A stretch of 64,000 nucleotides of DNA from Actinostola sp. cb2023 (taxonomy: Eukaryota > Cnidaria > Anthozoa > Actiniaria > Actinostolidae): positions 62,001-126,000 of the forward strand of contig JAUJYZ010000189.1 of assembly GCA_033675265.1 (NCBI GenBank). The letters are read 5' to 3'. The notes beneath the pieces were generated by a model, which was not told the DNA's origin, did no database searches, and saw only the letters and a list, made by a program, of their open reading frames with translations. Below are positions 32,313 to 44,240 of this stretch, one piece after another. How positions within the stretch are numbered: position 1 is the stretch's first letter; every line of letters begins with the position of its first letter. The position numbers were made by a program, and so were the translations under genes.

Positions 32313-33000
32313 TGAAAGCTGTAGTTGTCAGCGATCGTACAATTCGTCACCAATCTTACTCTTGTGTCAGTTCGCCATTGTCCCCATTTTGGTATGCTCA
32401 ACGTGGCGTTGACCATCGTTGAACATGTACTGTTCTCATTGCGGATAATTTATTATGATGCAGACGTACGATTCATACCGGATTGAGTTATGAGTCTACG
32501 AGTAGGAGAGATCCAGCACTTACAGTATAATCTATGAAAATAATTGAAAACAGTTCTGCTTATCTCGTGTCCTATGAGGTTTGCCCATTTAGCTTCTTGC
32601 AATTGCAGAATACTCCACAACTATCCAGCTCTAGTAGCGGCACTCTTTGAGAACCACGAATTATAACAATAGGTTCTGTTATGCAAAATAGGTGTGGGGT
32701 ATTCTGCAGTTTAGCCGCTCCTTCACTGCCAATGGCTTCATGTCTTCATTGTACTCTGTGCCCCGAAATAGCCTCTGTAACCAGGCTCTTATGGGGAAGC
32801 CGAGGAGGGAGGAAGGGGAGGGGTTGGGTTTAGGTTTTTCATCACAGTGCAATTCAAAAACACCACTTCATTCAAAAACAAAATAAGTGACAGAATGACA
32901 AATTATTGCAATAATTATTTACCAATGTACTAGACATTTTATGTTTTAAATGTTGTACCAATTTTGATTTGTATTTCATGTATATCTATTTTCAGTTCTT
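32313..33000. other. Unannotated sequence
   Basis: No gene or repeat boundary that I can support. A possible acceptor site (tattttcag) at about 32988-32996 leads into the decayed gene that follows. Confidence 0.35.
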
Positions 33001-34975
33001 TTGAAGTCTGGAAAACATGCTGGTGCACGTGAAGGTCCATATTTGGAAGCCAACAAGTCTGTGGCAGCAGCAAATGCGACTTCTGTGCCTATTAAATCAT
33101 TTGCTGTGTATAAAAAAGAAAAAGGAATGGAATGGAAGTCAAAAGTTTTAAAGTCGTCCAAGTCTACCAATAAAAACCAGCGAATACGATATATTAATAA
33201 ACATTTCACTCATGGAGTGGAGTGAAAAGCAGCAAGGGTTGAAACCCAAAAGGGGGAAAAGGCTACCCTTAAGGGTTTCACCAACATCAGTCTATAATGC
33301 ATTGCTAAAAGATGCAAGAGAAAAATGGAGAAACTTGCACAGCAATCTCTATGATGAAGGGAAAACATACAATTTGTTATATGAAGATGGTTATTATGTA
33401 CAATAGCACTTTTCCTACCTGGTTATAAGAAATAGTCATTTTCCTTGCGACGATACCAGGAGGAAATAGGCAAAGATTTTAAAAGAATAGCTATGTTCCT
33501 CTGCACTGATCATCACCTAAAGTTAGCAGAGGGTGATTATGATGGAGAACAATATGATGATCTGTCTGAGGATGAAAAGCCTTCAAAACTCGAAAAAATC
33601 AAGATCAAAGTAGATGTTGATGATGATGATTGGCTTGTTAATGACGATCCTCTTAGAAAAATTAACGTGTTAGTTCATCTGATCAATCTACCAAAGACAA
33701 CCTCCCATCAACATCCATGTCAACATCCACCCCAGCCAACAGAATCAACATCAGTGGCCCCTTCAACAGAAGTACCACCTGTAAATATTGATTTGACTGT
33801 GCCTCCTTTGAACAGTTGTTCTAGATACACAATTTGCAATTCACTACAAGCAATGCATGACCAAGATGATTATTTGGATCCCACAGCATGAACCCTATCT
33901 AGCAGTAATGATGTGGCTTCTTCAGAAGTGGTGAAGTTGGATGATGCATGTTCAGTGGTGAAAGATCTGTGAGAGAAAGTTGACAAGTATGGCCAGTTGT
34001 TCATTGTGATACGACGAGGTTGTCCTTTATCAATTGGCAATTGGAGAAGAGTGGTGAAAAGGGACCATTGATGTGTAAATTGACGTGTAATGATAAGCTT
34101 CAGTGGTGAACAGGCTGTAGATTCAGGAGCAATGGCTCTTGAATTATTTACACTAATACTCCCTGATAATGGGTCTGTCTTGTTTCCTAATGGCATTCCT
34201 GTTGACTCAACGTTTCATGTCCAGAATTCAAACTTTGTGACAGATCGTTGTGGACAGATCGTTGCATCAAGTCTGGCCCAAGGTGGACCTTCACCTTGCT
34301 TCCCCGATGAAGGTGTGTTCAAACTAATGGTGGAAACTACTCTCAGACCACAAGAAATTGATGAATTGAAGCACCTAACAGAAAGTGACAGGGTCTTCTT
34401 GAACTCAGTACAGAGTGATTTGTCCATATGGACACCATTATCGATAATGGATACACGGGGCCTATTGATGAAATGCACATAGAACAAATAACCAAATCTA
34501 TGATTATAAACATTGTGTCAAAAAGGTTGCTGTATGTTAGAGATTTCACGAAAGTCCTTTGGTTTGGCAGATATTATCCAAAGCCACCCAGAAGCCTCCA
34601 GGTCCCTTTTTGAAAAAACCTACAAGGCAAGCACAGTTGATGCCAACTATTTGTTTTCAGTACGTTCTGCAGCCCAAATATTCTGAAGAGGGAAGTTCAA
34701 GAAAAATAGTAGAGGAGTCTATAATGGAATTATTCCAAGACTTACTATTTAAGTTGGAAGATGAAGATCACATTCTGGTTACACTGAGGCAATTGCATGG
34801 GATCAAGATGAGGGAAGTACAGCACAAGTGTCTCATGATGATCAGCCAGATGAACATTTCCAGTCACCTGACCTTACAGTTGCAGATATATTAGAATGGC
34901 TCACAATGGGAAAGCACTGAGCATTTCAGTCCATTTCAACCATAACTGTACTGTGAATAATCCAAATCACGGAAT
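33001..34975 (+). pseudogene. Decayed HECT-type E3 ubiquitin ligase-like gene (G2E3-like)
   Basis: Pieces in several frames read in one order. First comes an N-terminal block with KPKRGKRLPL...LLYEDG and RRYQEEIGKDFKRIAMFLC, a fold seen in a cnidarian HECT-protein family. Then an acidic linker (VDVDDDDWLV, 33610-33650) and a Thr/Pro-rich segment. Last is the HECT-type start with ISFSGEQAVDSGAMALELF (34090-34150), LAQGGPSPCFPDEG (about 34275) and YTGPIDEMHIEQI (34450). A final piece near 34890-34975 resembles the C-terminal lobe before the catalytic Cys, with ISVHFNHNCTVNNPNHGICF in the last frame. At least five frame changes and stops kill it. It would be a ubiquitin-transfer enzyme if intact; the family name is a judgement from motifs only. 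Confidence 0.55.
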
Positions 34976-35003
34976 TTGCTTTCTGCATTAGGGTTATTAA
35001 ATA

Positions 35004-35280
35004 TGCCAAAGAAACGAAATAAAAATATCCTGCCTGCAGTTGAGTCGGTAAAGAGGGAATGCCAGTACGTAAAGCGGCGGTAACGTTTAATGGCCGAATT
35101 CACGGACGGTAAGAGCGGACCAGAAAAAAAATGTTAACGAGTGATGAGGAGGACAAGCTTGCCCAGTATCTAATATATGCCAGCAATCAGGGATATGGGA
35201 AAAGCCAAGAGATTATTATGTTCATGGCCACCTCGATTGCAAAAAAAGCGAAACAAAAGTTTTTAAGGTAACCGTGTTGA
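35004..35280 (+). pseudogene. pogo/CENP-B-type DNA-binding fragment
   Basis: Begins MPKKRNKN and, after an in-frame stop (about 35080), continues with LTSDEEDKLAQYLIYASNQG and FMATSIAKKAK. This is the CENPB-type helix-turn-helix that follows the Psq domain in pogo/Jerky transposases. No DDE domain follows. The sequence 35281-35500 beyond it has no gene I can support. Confidence 0.5.
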
Positions 35281-35508
35281 TGCTTGATAGAAGATATCTA
35301 CTCTTCGAGATGGCGTCAGATCTTTTCGCCTTCTTTTCGATTTTAAAGTTTTAGAACGCTTAAGCTGAGGGTCTTGATAAATAATCACTTTAACTTTGGG
35401 TTGCAGTTTTCTTCTTGTACATCTGATCCAACTGATGAACGTCAGATAAATGATTTGATAATTAACCAGGCATTTTGCCCCGCATCCTAGAATCGGACAA
35501 TCGCGACA

Positions 35509-35752
35509 CTCTGTTCACCATGATGTTAACAGCTTGATGTCCAAGTGTAAATTACGTTCACACATGAAAGTTTCAACTTTTATAAACATTTTGGTGAGGA
35601 CAAGAATGCCAAAACCAGGACAACGACAAACTCTGTTCACCATGATGTTAACAATTTGATGTCCAAGTGTAAATGACGTTCACACATGAAAGTTTCAACT
35701 TTTATAAACATTTCGGTGAGGACAAGAATGCCAAAACCAGGACCGTCAGGTC
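35509..35752. repeat. 122-bp tandem duplication
   Basis: ctctgttcaccatgatgtta...ccaaaaccagga occurs twice with a 122-bp period (starts 35509 and 35631) and about 95 percent identity. The duplicated text contains no coding sequence. It lies 250 bp upstream of the TATA box of the polymerase-like gene. Confidence 0.85.
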
Positions 35753-35964
35753 ATAAACGGGACATTCTCAAGGAAGGGACAAGAAAGGCATTTTCGACTC
35801 ATAGTTTAGACCTCACATCTCAGTTTCGCTCCGCTTCATTCAGCGCTACAAGCGTAATTTCAAACTTGCCCATGTATGCCTGCATGATGTCACAATAGGG
35901 CTCTTAGGATAGCCAATGAGAGGGGCGTTTGAGACTTGTTGTTGCACCATCACTTTGAAGATGG

Positions 35965-35971
35965 CTATAAA
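35965..35971 (+). promoter_or_regulatory. TATA box before the polymerase-like pseudogene
   Basis: TATAAAA lies 87 bp before the ATG at 36052. A TCATATACAAGC start-like region falls about 30 bp downstream. Spacing fits an RNA polymerase II promoter. Confidence 0.5.
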
Positions 35972-36051
35972 AACAGTTCATTTTGCTGCTAGTCATATAC
36001 AAGCAAACCTTCGAAGAGTGCGGATCAAAAACTAAAAGAAACAATCAAAAG

Positions 36052-37480
36052 GATGGCATCTGTGTGCAATATCTGCAACATTCACCGAAGAAACCAACTT
36101 AGTGAGGCACAAGAAAGCACTACACAGCGGACAGTCTTTCAGCTGTGAACGATGCGGGAAATCATTCAACCGTCGCGATATTTTGAAGCAACACCAGAAG
36201 ACACATTCCCAAGACAAAACATATGAGTATGAACACTGTGACCGAAAGTTTTACCGAAAAGACAAGTTATTACAACATCAGAACGTCTGTAAATACGAAA
36301 AACTCTATAACGACCAAGACAAGGGAAAGAAGAAAACGAAGGGCCTCCGAAAAAAACGCGAAAAAGTAGATGATGCAAGCGACCAAGCAGAAAATGAACC
36401 ATGCCAAAGAGAAGAACCTTGTGATTTGAAGTCTGCCATGAAAGACTCCTTAAAAACCTGCAAGTTTAAGCCACAAGTTAGTGAAAAACACGATCTCAGA
36501 CTGTGTTTACAAGGGAACAAGAAAGTACTTCTGAACCGTTTGCAACGCGAACTGAAATTGTAAAGCGTCAGCGTCCAAGTGAAATTTATCAAACCCAAAG
36601 CGGATGGGTCCGATGTAGTGTCAGAACCTCATTTTCGAAGTCTTTGTATGACTACCGTTAACCCTGAAGAACTAGAAGAGCAACTCAATGAAGTCAATCA
36701 AAATATTTTAAGTGTTTTTAGCACCTATCATAGAGAAGGGAGCGGTTGGATGCTGTCTGACGTCCTTCACCTGGATCTGAACATCGCAAAGTACACCCCA
36801 ATCAAAGGTTCCAGCTACCTCCCCTTACCCAAACAATTGAAAGATAAGAAAGCTATTGTCAATATCAAGAACAACGACAACAAGTGTTTCCTGTGGAGTA
36901 TTTTGGCAGCTCTACACCCTGTTCCATACAAATCTAACCCCGAACGAATACATCATTATCAACCACACCTCATGTTCATGTCGATTTGATGTTGTATTCC
37001 CATGGAGAGCAACGTCATTACTGCTTGATTAGAGATCTGAATCGTCTTCTCTCCAGTCAGACGAAACATCAGGGAAAGATGTTTCACTGTCCCCACTGTC
37101 TCCATGGGTTTGTGCGTCAAAACCTCCTAGATGATCATCAACCCCTGTGCAGTCAACATGGCGCCCAGAGAATAGAGCTCCCGAGTGAGGACAACATGTT
37201 TCTGCAGTTTAAAGATTTCCACAAGCAACTGAGGGTACCCTTTGTCATCTACGCTGATTTTGAAAGCTTGACAACCAAGATACAGTCAGCCTCCCCAGAC
37301 CCCAGCATATCTTCAACGGAAAAGTTTCAAAGACACGACGCATGTGGGTTCTCGTATATCGTGCTCGCAGAATGGTCAGACTATTGTCAACCACCAGTCC
37401 TCTACCGCAGGGAAAATGCGGTGGACACATTTCTCGAATCGTTACAGAAAGGTTATTGTAGATGGCTTGTACCTAAATGT
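36052..37480 (+). pseudogene. Maverick/Polinton-type protein-primed DNA polymerase, 5' part only, broken
   Basis: N-terminal C2H2 zinc fingers: VCNIC at 36052, then after a frame change CERCGKSF and a further finger (YEHCDRKFYRKDKLLQH). A basic linker follows. The 36579-36989 frame has AIVNIKNNDNKCFLWSILAA, typical of the region before the exonuclease of pPolB proteins in animal Mavericks. The next frame holds another C2H2-like finger (CPHCLHGF) and IYADFESL, the Exo I motif with its catalytic Asp and Glu. Sequence similarity stops near 37480, so Exo II/III and the whole palm are absent. At least three frame changes (about 36090, 36560, 36985) occur. It could not synthesise DNA. It is a remnant of the same broad class of element as the virus-like array at 52-64 kb. 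Confidence 0.75.
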
Positions 37481-37706
37481 CAGTTTAATTTCTCCTATCA
37501 ACTTTGTAATTCTTATAGGCCCCGGTCGCATATGGCCGGTGATACATTTTCTACTTACATTAAAATTTGAAACCGCAACCGGAAATCCAAGAATTCTTCA
37601 GGATCATTTGGAGTCGCATATGCCCAAAAGTATATAACAGATAATTCACATCTGTCACCGAGTACGTTTCGTAGTAGGCTTCCCGCGTAAAAAACGAAAT
37701 GTAAAC

Positions 37707-38940
37707 ATGGCCGATCGAAACCAAGCATTTTGCATTGTTGTTGTAATATTTATACTTCAATTTATCAACATTCAACAGCAACAAATGGCTGCATTGCTGC
37801 TGATGTACTAGGCATGGTTGGCTAATCAGCTAAGGGTTCAAAATATATTGATGAGAAGACGAATAAATAGACGATTACGGCGACAACGCTTGGCCCCATA
37901 TGCATGGACTCTTCCACGTCCAGTAGAATCGTGGTTTGAAATCCATTATCGCGACCCTGCCATACCGCAAGAGTATTTTCGACAGCAGCTAAGGGTCAAT
38001 AAAGAAACTTTTGAAGTGATACGTAATATTCTGGGCGCAAGGATTCAGAGACAAAATTCAAGATATAGAAATTGTATACCACCAGAGGAAGTGTTAGCTT
38101 TGGGCCTATATAGACTCGCACATGGAAATTCGTACTCGAAAATTGCTCCCGTTTTCAACGTTGGCAAATCGACTGTCGTTGAGGCTGTCCAAGACGTAGT
38201 CAACGCTCTCTACGAAATTAGGAACGACCACATCAAGTTCCCTGAAACAGTGGCAGAAGTGAATGCGTCTATGCAAACTTTTGCAGAGTTGACCGACCTA
38301 CCTAACGTTGTGGGGGCTATTGATGGATCCCATGTTAGCATTAAAGCGCCAGTGGACAGTGCACCTGATTATTTTAGTAAATACCAGCAGCACGATTTTA
38401 TTATTCAAGCCGTCGTTGATGGTAGAAAGCTTTTTCTTGATTTTGTATGTGGGTATCCAGGAAGCATGCACGATGGTCGTGTACTAAGACGAAGTCAGTT
38501 ATATACAAGAGCAGAACAAGGACACATATTAACTGTTCCAACAACAAATGTTTCAGGCCGAGAAATAGGTCCGTACCTTGTTGGTGACAGTGCGTATCCA
38601 CTTAGCCCATGGCTAATGAAACCCTTTCCAGAGGGAACACAAGATCCTGATGAAATTCAATTTAACCGAGAATTATCTTCTGGCCGAGTTAAGGTTGAAT
38701 GTGCGTTTGGCATACTCAAAAATCGATGGCGAGTACTGATTAAACGCTTTCATAGCTCCATTGACTTTGCAGTTCGGTGTGCTGTGGCTTGTGCAGTTTT
38801 GCACAACATGTTTACGAAATGGTGATGACTGGGATGAAGAAGACGAAGATGACAATCAGTCCCCTCCACCGAATCATGTAGCAGCAGGTATATTGCGAGA
38901 TGGAGACAGTATTCGAGATCTCCTAAAAGAATCACTCTAA
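37707..38940 (+). pseudogene. HARBI1-type transposase, second copy, with stop and frameshift
   Basis: Related to but clearly distinct from the copy at 24452. The likely original start is ATG 37707. An in-frame TAG at 37809-37811 interrupts the N-terminal hydrophobic/basic leader, so the long open frame begins at Met 37818 in another phase or continues from Ala after the stop. The core shows GAIDGSH, LVGDSAY and KVECAFGIL (D, D, E), with LALGLYRLAHGNSYSKI as the helix-turn-helix region. Near 38815 a frame change removes the acidic tail (DDWDEEDEDD...LLKESL), which ends at 38940. Both lesions are single events, so the element died recently or was trapped. I found no TIR pair. Confidence 0.82.
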
Positions 38941-39316
38941 ACTCTAAGCTGTATCTAACGAGATTTGACTTGTAGAATTTAGACAATCATGTATATATTA
39001 TATATGTATGTAAATTACTGGGTATAGTATCAATATTGTTCATGTTCTAATGCAATCAAAATGACAATAATCATAGCCTGATCTGATCTGTATAGTGTGA
39101 ATTGCTATATCATTCTCAAAATTAAACTATACATTGTCATTTGTAATAATAATTGATTATACAGAAAAAAAAATTAAATTCGACATTGTAGTTGTCTTGA
39201 TCGTCAATCAGTATATCAGTGTATAAATTGATACATGGTTATAGATCAAAACAATCGTAATATTTTAAAAGAACAGAAACAAGAGGTCCTTACATGTCTT
39301 AATTGTGTCCATGTTA

Positions 39317-39568
39317 TTACTTTTGCAAGAAGTTGGTTAGGGCGCCAACCAAAGCATTCATTGTGTTGACTTGCTGTTCTTGCACCCGGTTAAAGTTCTT
39401 CATGAAATCACTCATTTCCGTCCTTTGTTTTTGAAGTCCAGAGAAGGTGTCTTTCAGTAGCTTTCTCTCCTCTTCATCATCTTCCTCAGCCTTGACTCTC
39501 TTTCGTTTCTTTTTTCTGTCTTTCCTGCCTTCAGCGCCACTAGCTACATCCACTTCTTGTCTCAGCAA
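39317..39568 (-). pseudogene. C-terminal part of a Harbinger Myb-partner protein
   Basis: About 83 codons: a basic patch (RKDRKKKRKRVK), acidic residues, then an amphipathic coiled-coil end (FSGLQKQRTEMSDFMKNF...NALVGALTNFLQK). This layout is the C-terminal tail of the DNA-binding partner encoded convergently to HARBI1-type transposases. The Myb/SANT part upstream is lost where a palindromic MITE (39583-39682) begins. Confidence 0.5.
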
Positions 39569-39582
39569 AAGTTTCAGTTATT

Positions 39583-39682
39583 AAGTTTCAGCAAAATCGG
39601 CGGAACCAAAATAAACAGGTTATGTATTTTAGTCATGAATTTGAATGCTGTTATTTTGGTTTCGCCGATTTTGCTGAAACTT
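39583..39682. mobile_element. Palindromic MITE, 32-bp arms
   Basis: aagtttcagcaaaatcggcg and its reverse complement cgccgattttgctgaaactt pair over about 32 bp, with one mismatch, around a 36-bp loop. It interrupts the partner-gene fragment. Confidence 0.75.
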
Positions 39683-39689
39683 AGTTAGT

Positions 39690-40780
39690 ATATTCACCAA
39701 GTCAATTGAACACGATTCACAAACTTTTATGCAAAACTTTCGGACAATTGTTTTTTTGAGCGCGTTTAAGTAGCGAGAACAAGGTCCATTGTAGCTCCGA
39801 TATCACTAAAAATATTTGCGGAAAGGGAAATCGAATTATGTTGTAATATTGCCAAATAATAGCTTCAACTTTCTGCAAGTCTGATAGTCCATCACGCGAA
39901 TATTAAAAAAGTTATGGCCGAAGTTTTATTTCAGACGAATGCGTCTGGAATTTCGACGGAGCCACCTTAAGTTCACTATTCCCCAGAGGGAGAGTGCTGT
40001 TTGTGAACAATGCAATAGCTCCTACCTCCATTGGCCTCTTATTGGTGTACCACAGGAAGTACAATAAGTGGTAAAGTGTTTGTTTGACATAAAATATTCT
40101 TTATTTCAAAATTAAAAGACCTGTTGCCATGCTTTAAGGGTCACAGTGTAAGGACCTAACTGAGGATTAAACTCAGGATGTCCATCTATGTGCACTTCTA
40201 ACCAGCTAAGCAGTACATGTATAATAGTAATAAATATATTAATAAAATGTAATATCTCTAAATAGATTATTGTTCCGGAATTGTAGTTCTAATATTTACG
40301 TGCGATTGCTGGGATCCCTGTGTCATTGGAACCAAGAGCCTTTGCGAGGAGAAAATCAACAAGGCGGTGTCCACGGTAGCAACGCAAGTAATATGTTATT
40401 GAGTTATTGAAGAGACTATGATGTATGTATTGTTTTTTGTGAATTTTGTTAGCTGAAAACTGCATGTGTAAGTTATAATATAATTTATTGTAGGTTTTAA
40501 CGCATATACAAGCATGTAATCAGAGTTTTTCGATTAAACTCTCATGAGTTAAAACACGTGTCTACTTCGACTTCGATTCGAGTACAGTAAAACATCTATA
40601 GTAAACTAATGTAAAGATAACACAGAACAGAGCCGTCGTGGATGACAGTGGAAGAAAGCAACTCTTGTTTGAAGATGTCATGGGCGATATTAGGGACTTT
40701 AAGACTCTCCGACTACCGACTACGACTGGACGTGGCTTAAATTTGGGGTACTGGGTTGAAGTCACAGCGCGAAATTTGCA
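39690..40780. other. Unannotated sequence left of the second ISL2EU element
   Basis: No gene or TIR that I can support. The stretch 40560-40780 has scattered short open frames on the minus strand without motifs. Confidence 0.35.
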
Positions 40781-40896
40781 ACATTCGCCTTTTTCAAATT
40801 GAGTGGGAAACTGGGTTCGAACCATGACCGCAAAGCATGCATGGATTGTTTGAATGGACAGACTCCGCCATCTTGCCAGTCGTTTATGCTAGAAGG

Positions 40897-41535
40897 ATGC
40901 CTCAACATGCGAATTGCTGTGTGCCTGGTTGCACCAATAGTTTTAGGAATGCTCCTAACCTTCAATATCACAGAATACCAAAGGATCCAGGCCTGAGAAA
41001 GATTTATAAAGTTCTACTGAAGAATGAAACGCTAAAGCTCGACTCGGATTTGACACGAATTTGTTCATCACACTTCGAAGGTGGTATGAAGCTCAGTCGA
41101 ATGCATCTTCCTTCCATATTTCCCTGGTCTGTAGAAAAACCCAAGAGGAGGGAAATTATCAGAATAACAGCAGAGGATTTGTCGGAGGTCAAGACAAGAA
41201 AAACAGATGTATCGTCGAACGCGAGTGAAACTACAGGCTTTGACAACGATCAAAATAACATTGAAGCTATCATGACAACCAACTTCAACCCAACCACAGA
41301 CACAGTACAAACTGAGGATAAACCTGATGAGAAAGCGTGTCAAACTGAGCTGAACTCTGAGGCACAAACATTACAAATTGAGATTTTGAAACTAAAAGAA
41401 GAAATTAAATTACTTAAGGATGAGAACATTAATTTAAAGAAGGAAGTCACACGACTAAACAACAGTTTGGATAACCCCAGGTTTGACACTGACAAGTATA
41501 AACATAGGCACCCAATGGTGAACTCGTGGATATAA
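40897..41535 (+). CDS. THAP-domain exon(s) of the ISL2EU transposase
   Basis: Starting at Met 40897 the protein shows a THAP finger: CCVPGC, then FHRIP-type NLQYHRIPKDP, ICSSHF and LPSIFPW as the closing AVPTIF-like block. A coiled coil (LQIEILKLKEEIKLLKDENI...) at about residues 165-200 fits oligomerisation. The frame continues upstream to 40837 inside the TIR, which I reject as coding. It stops at 41526-41535, close to where a GC-rich repeat begins. The DDE half lies downstream in pieces, so this is the 5' part of a dead gene that can still encode a stand-alone THAP/coiled-coil protein. Confidence 0.75.
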   Translation: MPQHANCCVPGCTNSFRNAPNLQYHRIPKDPGLRKIYKVLLKNETLKLDSDLTRICSSHFEGGMKLSRMHLPSIFPWSVEKPKRREIIRITAEDLSEVKTRKTDVSSNASETTGFDNDQNNIEAIMTTNFNPTTDTVQTEDKPDEKACQTELNSEAQTLQIEILKLKEEIKLLKDENINLKKEVTRLNNSLDNPRFDTDKYKHRHPMVNSWI

Positions 41536-41573
41536 GTTAGTTAGATGTAAATTGATTAATGATAATATTTATA

Positions 41574-41955
41574 CTCCGGCCCCCTGATATATGCTGTACG
41601 GATATGTGCCGCGGGATAGGGTATGGTTTTTGAGCTCCCAGGTCTGGGGTAGGGTATCATTTTTTGCCTTTTTAGTCTGGGATAGGGTACGTTTTGGTCT
41701 GGTATAAGGTATGGTTTCCGCAATAACGCCATTATCGTATCAGTTTACATATCCTTCTAGCACACTTTCAATTAAGGAAACGTTTATTCGATATGCTACT
41801 TTGGTAATGCTTCAGTCTGGGATAGGGTATACATTTTTAAGCTTTAGTCTGGAATAGGGGATAGCTAGGGTCAGGGTTATGAGGTGTCCGCGGCACACCC
41901 CTACCCGAAAATACCCTTAAAATACCCCCCCCCCCCCCCTCCCCCCCTCGGGAGT
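41574..41955. repeat. GC-rich insertion with GATAGGGTA-like internal repeats and a C tract
   Basis: Short imperfect repeats of gggatagggtatgg / gggtagggtat occur about six times (41617-41870). It ends in a C-rich tract (about 41924-41948). It separates the THAP exon from the transposase core. I could not define TIRs. The short sequence 41956-42520 after it has no gene I can support. Confidence 0.55.
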
Positions 41956-42519
41956 AAGATTCCAGTACACTTGCATTTTGTACTTGACGTGGTTTTATAG
42001 TATAGATATGGACAGCCGGCTGATTTCGTACAGTTGTAGTGATCTCTACATCTTTGTAGTTAGATCTGAATTGTGTTGATCGACATTGTATATTATTAAT
42101 ACTAGTCATTGGTTCAACCAAGTGAAGTGCCGTTGTATATTTTTGCAAGGAAACGATATGTACACGTACGTGCCTTATACGTTGTCATATGTCACGGCGG
42201 ACTGCGACACTCTTGAGCTTTCTATTCATCGGCTTCTGGGATATACACGTGATAGAGATTCTGATTCTTGAATTTTATTCACTCGATCGTATCTTGTCCA
42301 TTTCAGGCGTGGGAACGGTCCATTCTGATTGGTTGATAGTCCAGACTCGAAGCATGAGACATCTCGCTTTCCCGATCGGCGTCCGATTGTTTACATCGGA
42401 ATACCGAAGTACGTCGGAAAGTTTACAGAACCGAGTATCAGACATGAACTATGAGTCAGTCATTAGCATATCTGAGTCCTCACAATAACTCGTTCCTATT
42501 CTTCGCATATCCACGAGTT

Positions 42520-43480
42520 AAAAACAGTGATGAAGACATTGCCTTTTTCACCTGGTTTCCTGATTACAAGGCAATGCTTTTGTGCTACCAGATTATTCAA
42601 CGGTTATCAAACAATTTAAGCTAAGGTTCCTTTGAAAGAGTCTATGTTGATGTGGGTGAAACTACATGTAGGCCTGGAAGACGTAGAGTACTGAACTCTT
42701 TTCAAGAATTTACACTTGTAATGATGAGGCTAAGATTTGGACTGTTTGAAAGGGATCTTGCACACCGCTTCAGTGTTTCAGTATCAACTGTGTCAAGAAT
42801 CACCACCACATGGCTGAGATTTCTCAGGTTATAGTTTGAACCACTCATCAGTATCCCTCCAGGTGATGTCATACGGCTGTACATGCCTGAAGTTTTCAAG
42901 AAACTGTACCCTAACCTAACAGTCAGCATGCTACTCTTCCTATAAGTCAAAGACAACCATGAAGGCACTATTAGGAATTACACCAAGTGGAGTATTATGT
43001 TTTGTCAGCACATCTGATAAGGAGATAACTGTTCAGAGTGGATTTTTAAACAAGCTTTAGGGTGCGTTCGATTGACCCTATTCCAGAATAGGAATACACG
43101 GAATAAACACTTGGATGCTTTTATTTCAGCACATTTAAAATTCCAAACTGTTCCTTGTAACTTTATTATGATACAATACATACAATTATGATACATACAA
43201 TACAATTATGATATTATGGACAGTAGCTGCGTGACAGCGAATTAGGGATGTTATTCTGTGTATTCCTATTCTGGAATAAGGTCAATCGAACGCATCCTAA
43301 CCATGGTGATCAAATTATGGCAGACAAGGGTTTCAACTGTCAAGACGAATTGGCTTCTGTTGGGGCATCACTTGTTATTCCTGCATTTCTTAAGGGTGTT
43401 AAACAATTTTCTAAAGAACAGACTGAATACAATAAAAAAGTAGCTACAGCGTTCGACAAAAGTCCACGAACACTTAGCTC
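42520..43480 (+). pseudogene. ISL2EU DDE_Tnp_4 transposase core, with internal deletion
   Basis: Pieces in order: SDEDIAFFTWFPDYKAML (42524-42580), the helix-turn-helix block NSFQEFTLVMMRLRFGLFE and VSTVSRITTTWLRFL (42690-42830), then LYMPEVFKKLYPNL (42870-42920). The segment that should carry the first catalytic Asp is absent: the text jumps from VSMLLF to SYKSKTTMKALLGI. GDQIMADKGF (second Asp) follows after a MITE at 43057-43300, with the usual VIPAFLKGVKQFS. The C-terminal Glu block is missing. The first Asp and the Glu are both gone, so the protein is dead. Confidence 0.75.
43057..43300. mobile_element. MITE with 46-bp TIRs (hAT-like)
   Basis: ttagggtgcgttcgattgac at the left pairs with gtcaatcgaacgcatcctaa at the right; homology continues to about 46 bp (tattccagaataggaatac). 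It splits the transposase core between the QSGFLN and GDQIMADK blocks. I found no convincing 8-bp duplication, so the hAT assignment rests on the TIR style only. Confidence 0.7.
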
Positions 43481-43900
43481 TACAGTGACCCCCTTTCCCC
43501 CAATACAAAGTTGGGTTTCAATCTGCTGCGCTATGATCATTTGCTAAGTCTTCAACATTGGAGACGGGGGTAGGGGGTGTTCGCGATACTTTTGTTGACC
43601 GCTGTCTGAGGACAGAAACCATATCTGGTCAATATCACACAGCTAATTTGACGTGTTATCGTGACTCCGATAGGAACTGGAGAAGCGTTACACGTCACTA
43701 CAGGTATAATGTGTTGTCACGTAGAAGCATCAAAATGACGTTGTTTCTAGAAGCGAATAACTCTAAACTAATGACGTCTTTTTGCGAAATATATAATCAA
43801 CCGATTTATGTCGAAATCCGCTAGTATAATGCATATCAAAGAAGAACGTCTGCACAGTAAAAACAAACGATTTTGTCCGGCAGCGTGAGTCATATCCGAT

Positions 43901-44240
43901 ATGGTGGCTACTAAAGTAAATGACGAAGAAAAAGCTTATATGAAACTTCTCGATAGACAAGAAAAACTATCATGCCGAAAAATTGCCAAAATATGCAAGC
44001 GTTCACCATCAACTGTACTGAAAGTGATAAGAAGTTCTTTGAGGCCCACAAAATTATCAAATGAAAAGAAATGTCATTTAGGTCGTCCACAAAAGCTTAT
44101 TGATCGTCAAAAGAGGACAATAATACGTGCACTGTATCTGCTGAGAAAACGTGAAGGGAACTTCACTGTGAAAAGAATAACGAAGGAAGCTGGTATATCT
44201 CCAATGGAAGTATCAGTACGTACAGTCAGCCATTTGTTAA
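43901..44240 (+). pseudogene. Tc1-like transposase, N-terminal half
   Basis: The paired helix-turn-helix DNA-binding region: LSCRKIAKICKRSPSTVLKVI (first HTH), GRPQKLIDRQ (GRPR-like hook between the HTHs), then RIIRAL-type TIIRALYLLRKREG and VSVRTVSHLL (second HTH). The frame runs cleanly into the insertion site at 44237-44240. Confidence 0.8.

Noticed and set aside
31999..32416. Open frames on both strands (GKTNETH and SFFSFAV repeats)
   Set aside because: Produced by a 21-bp minisatellite whose period is a multiple of three; no start context or splice structure.
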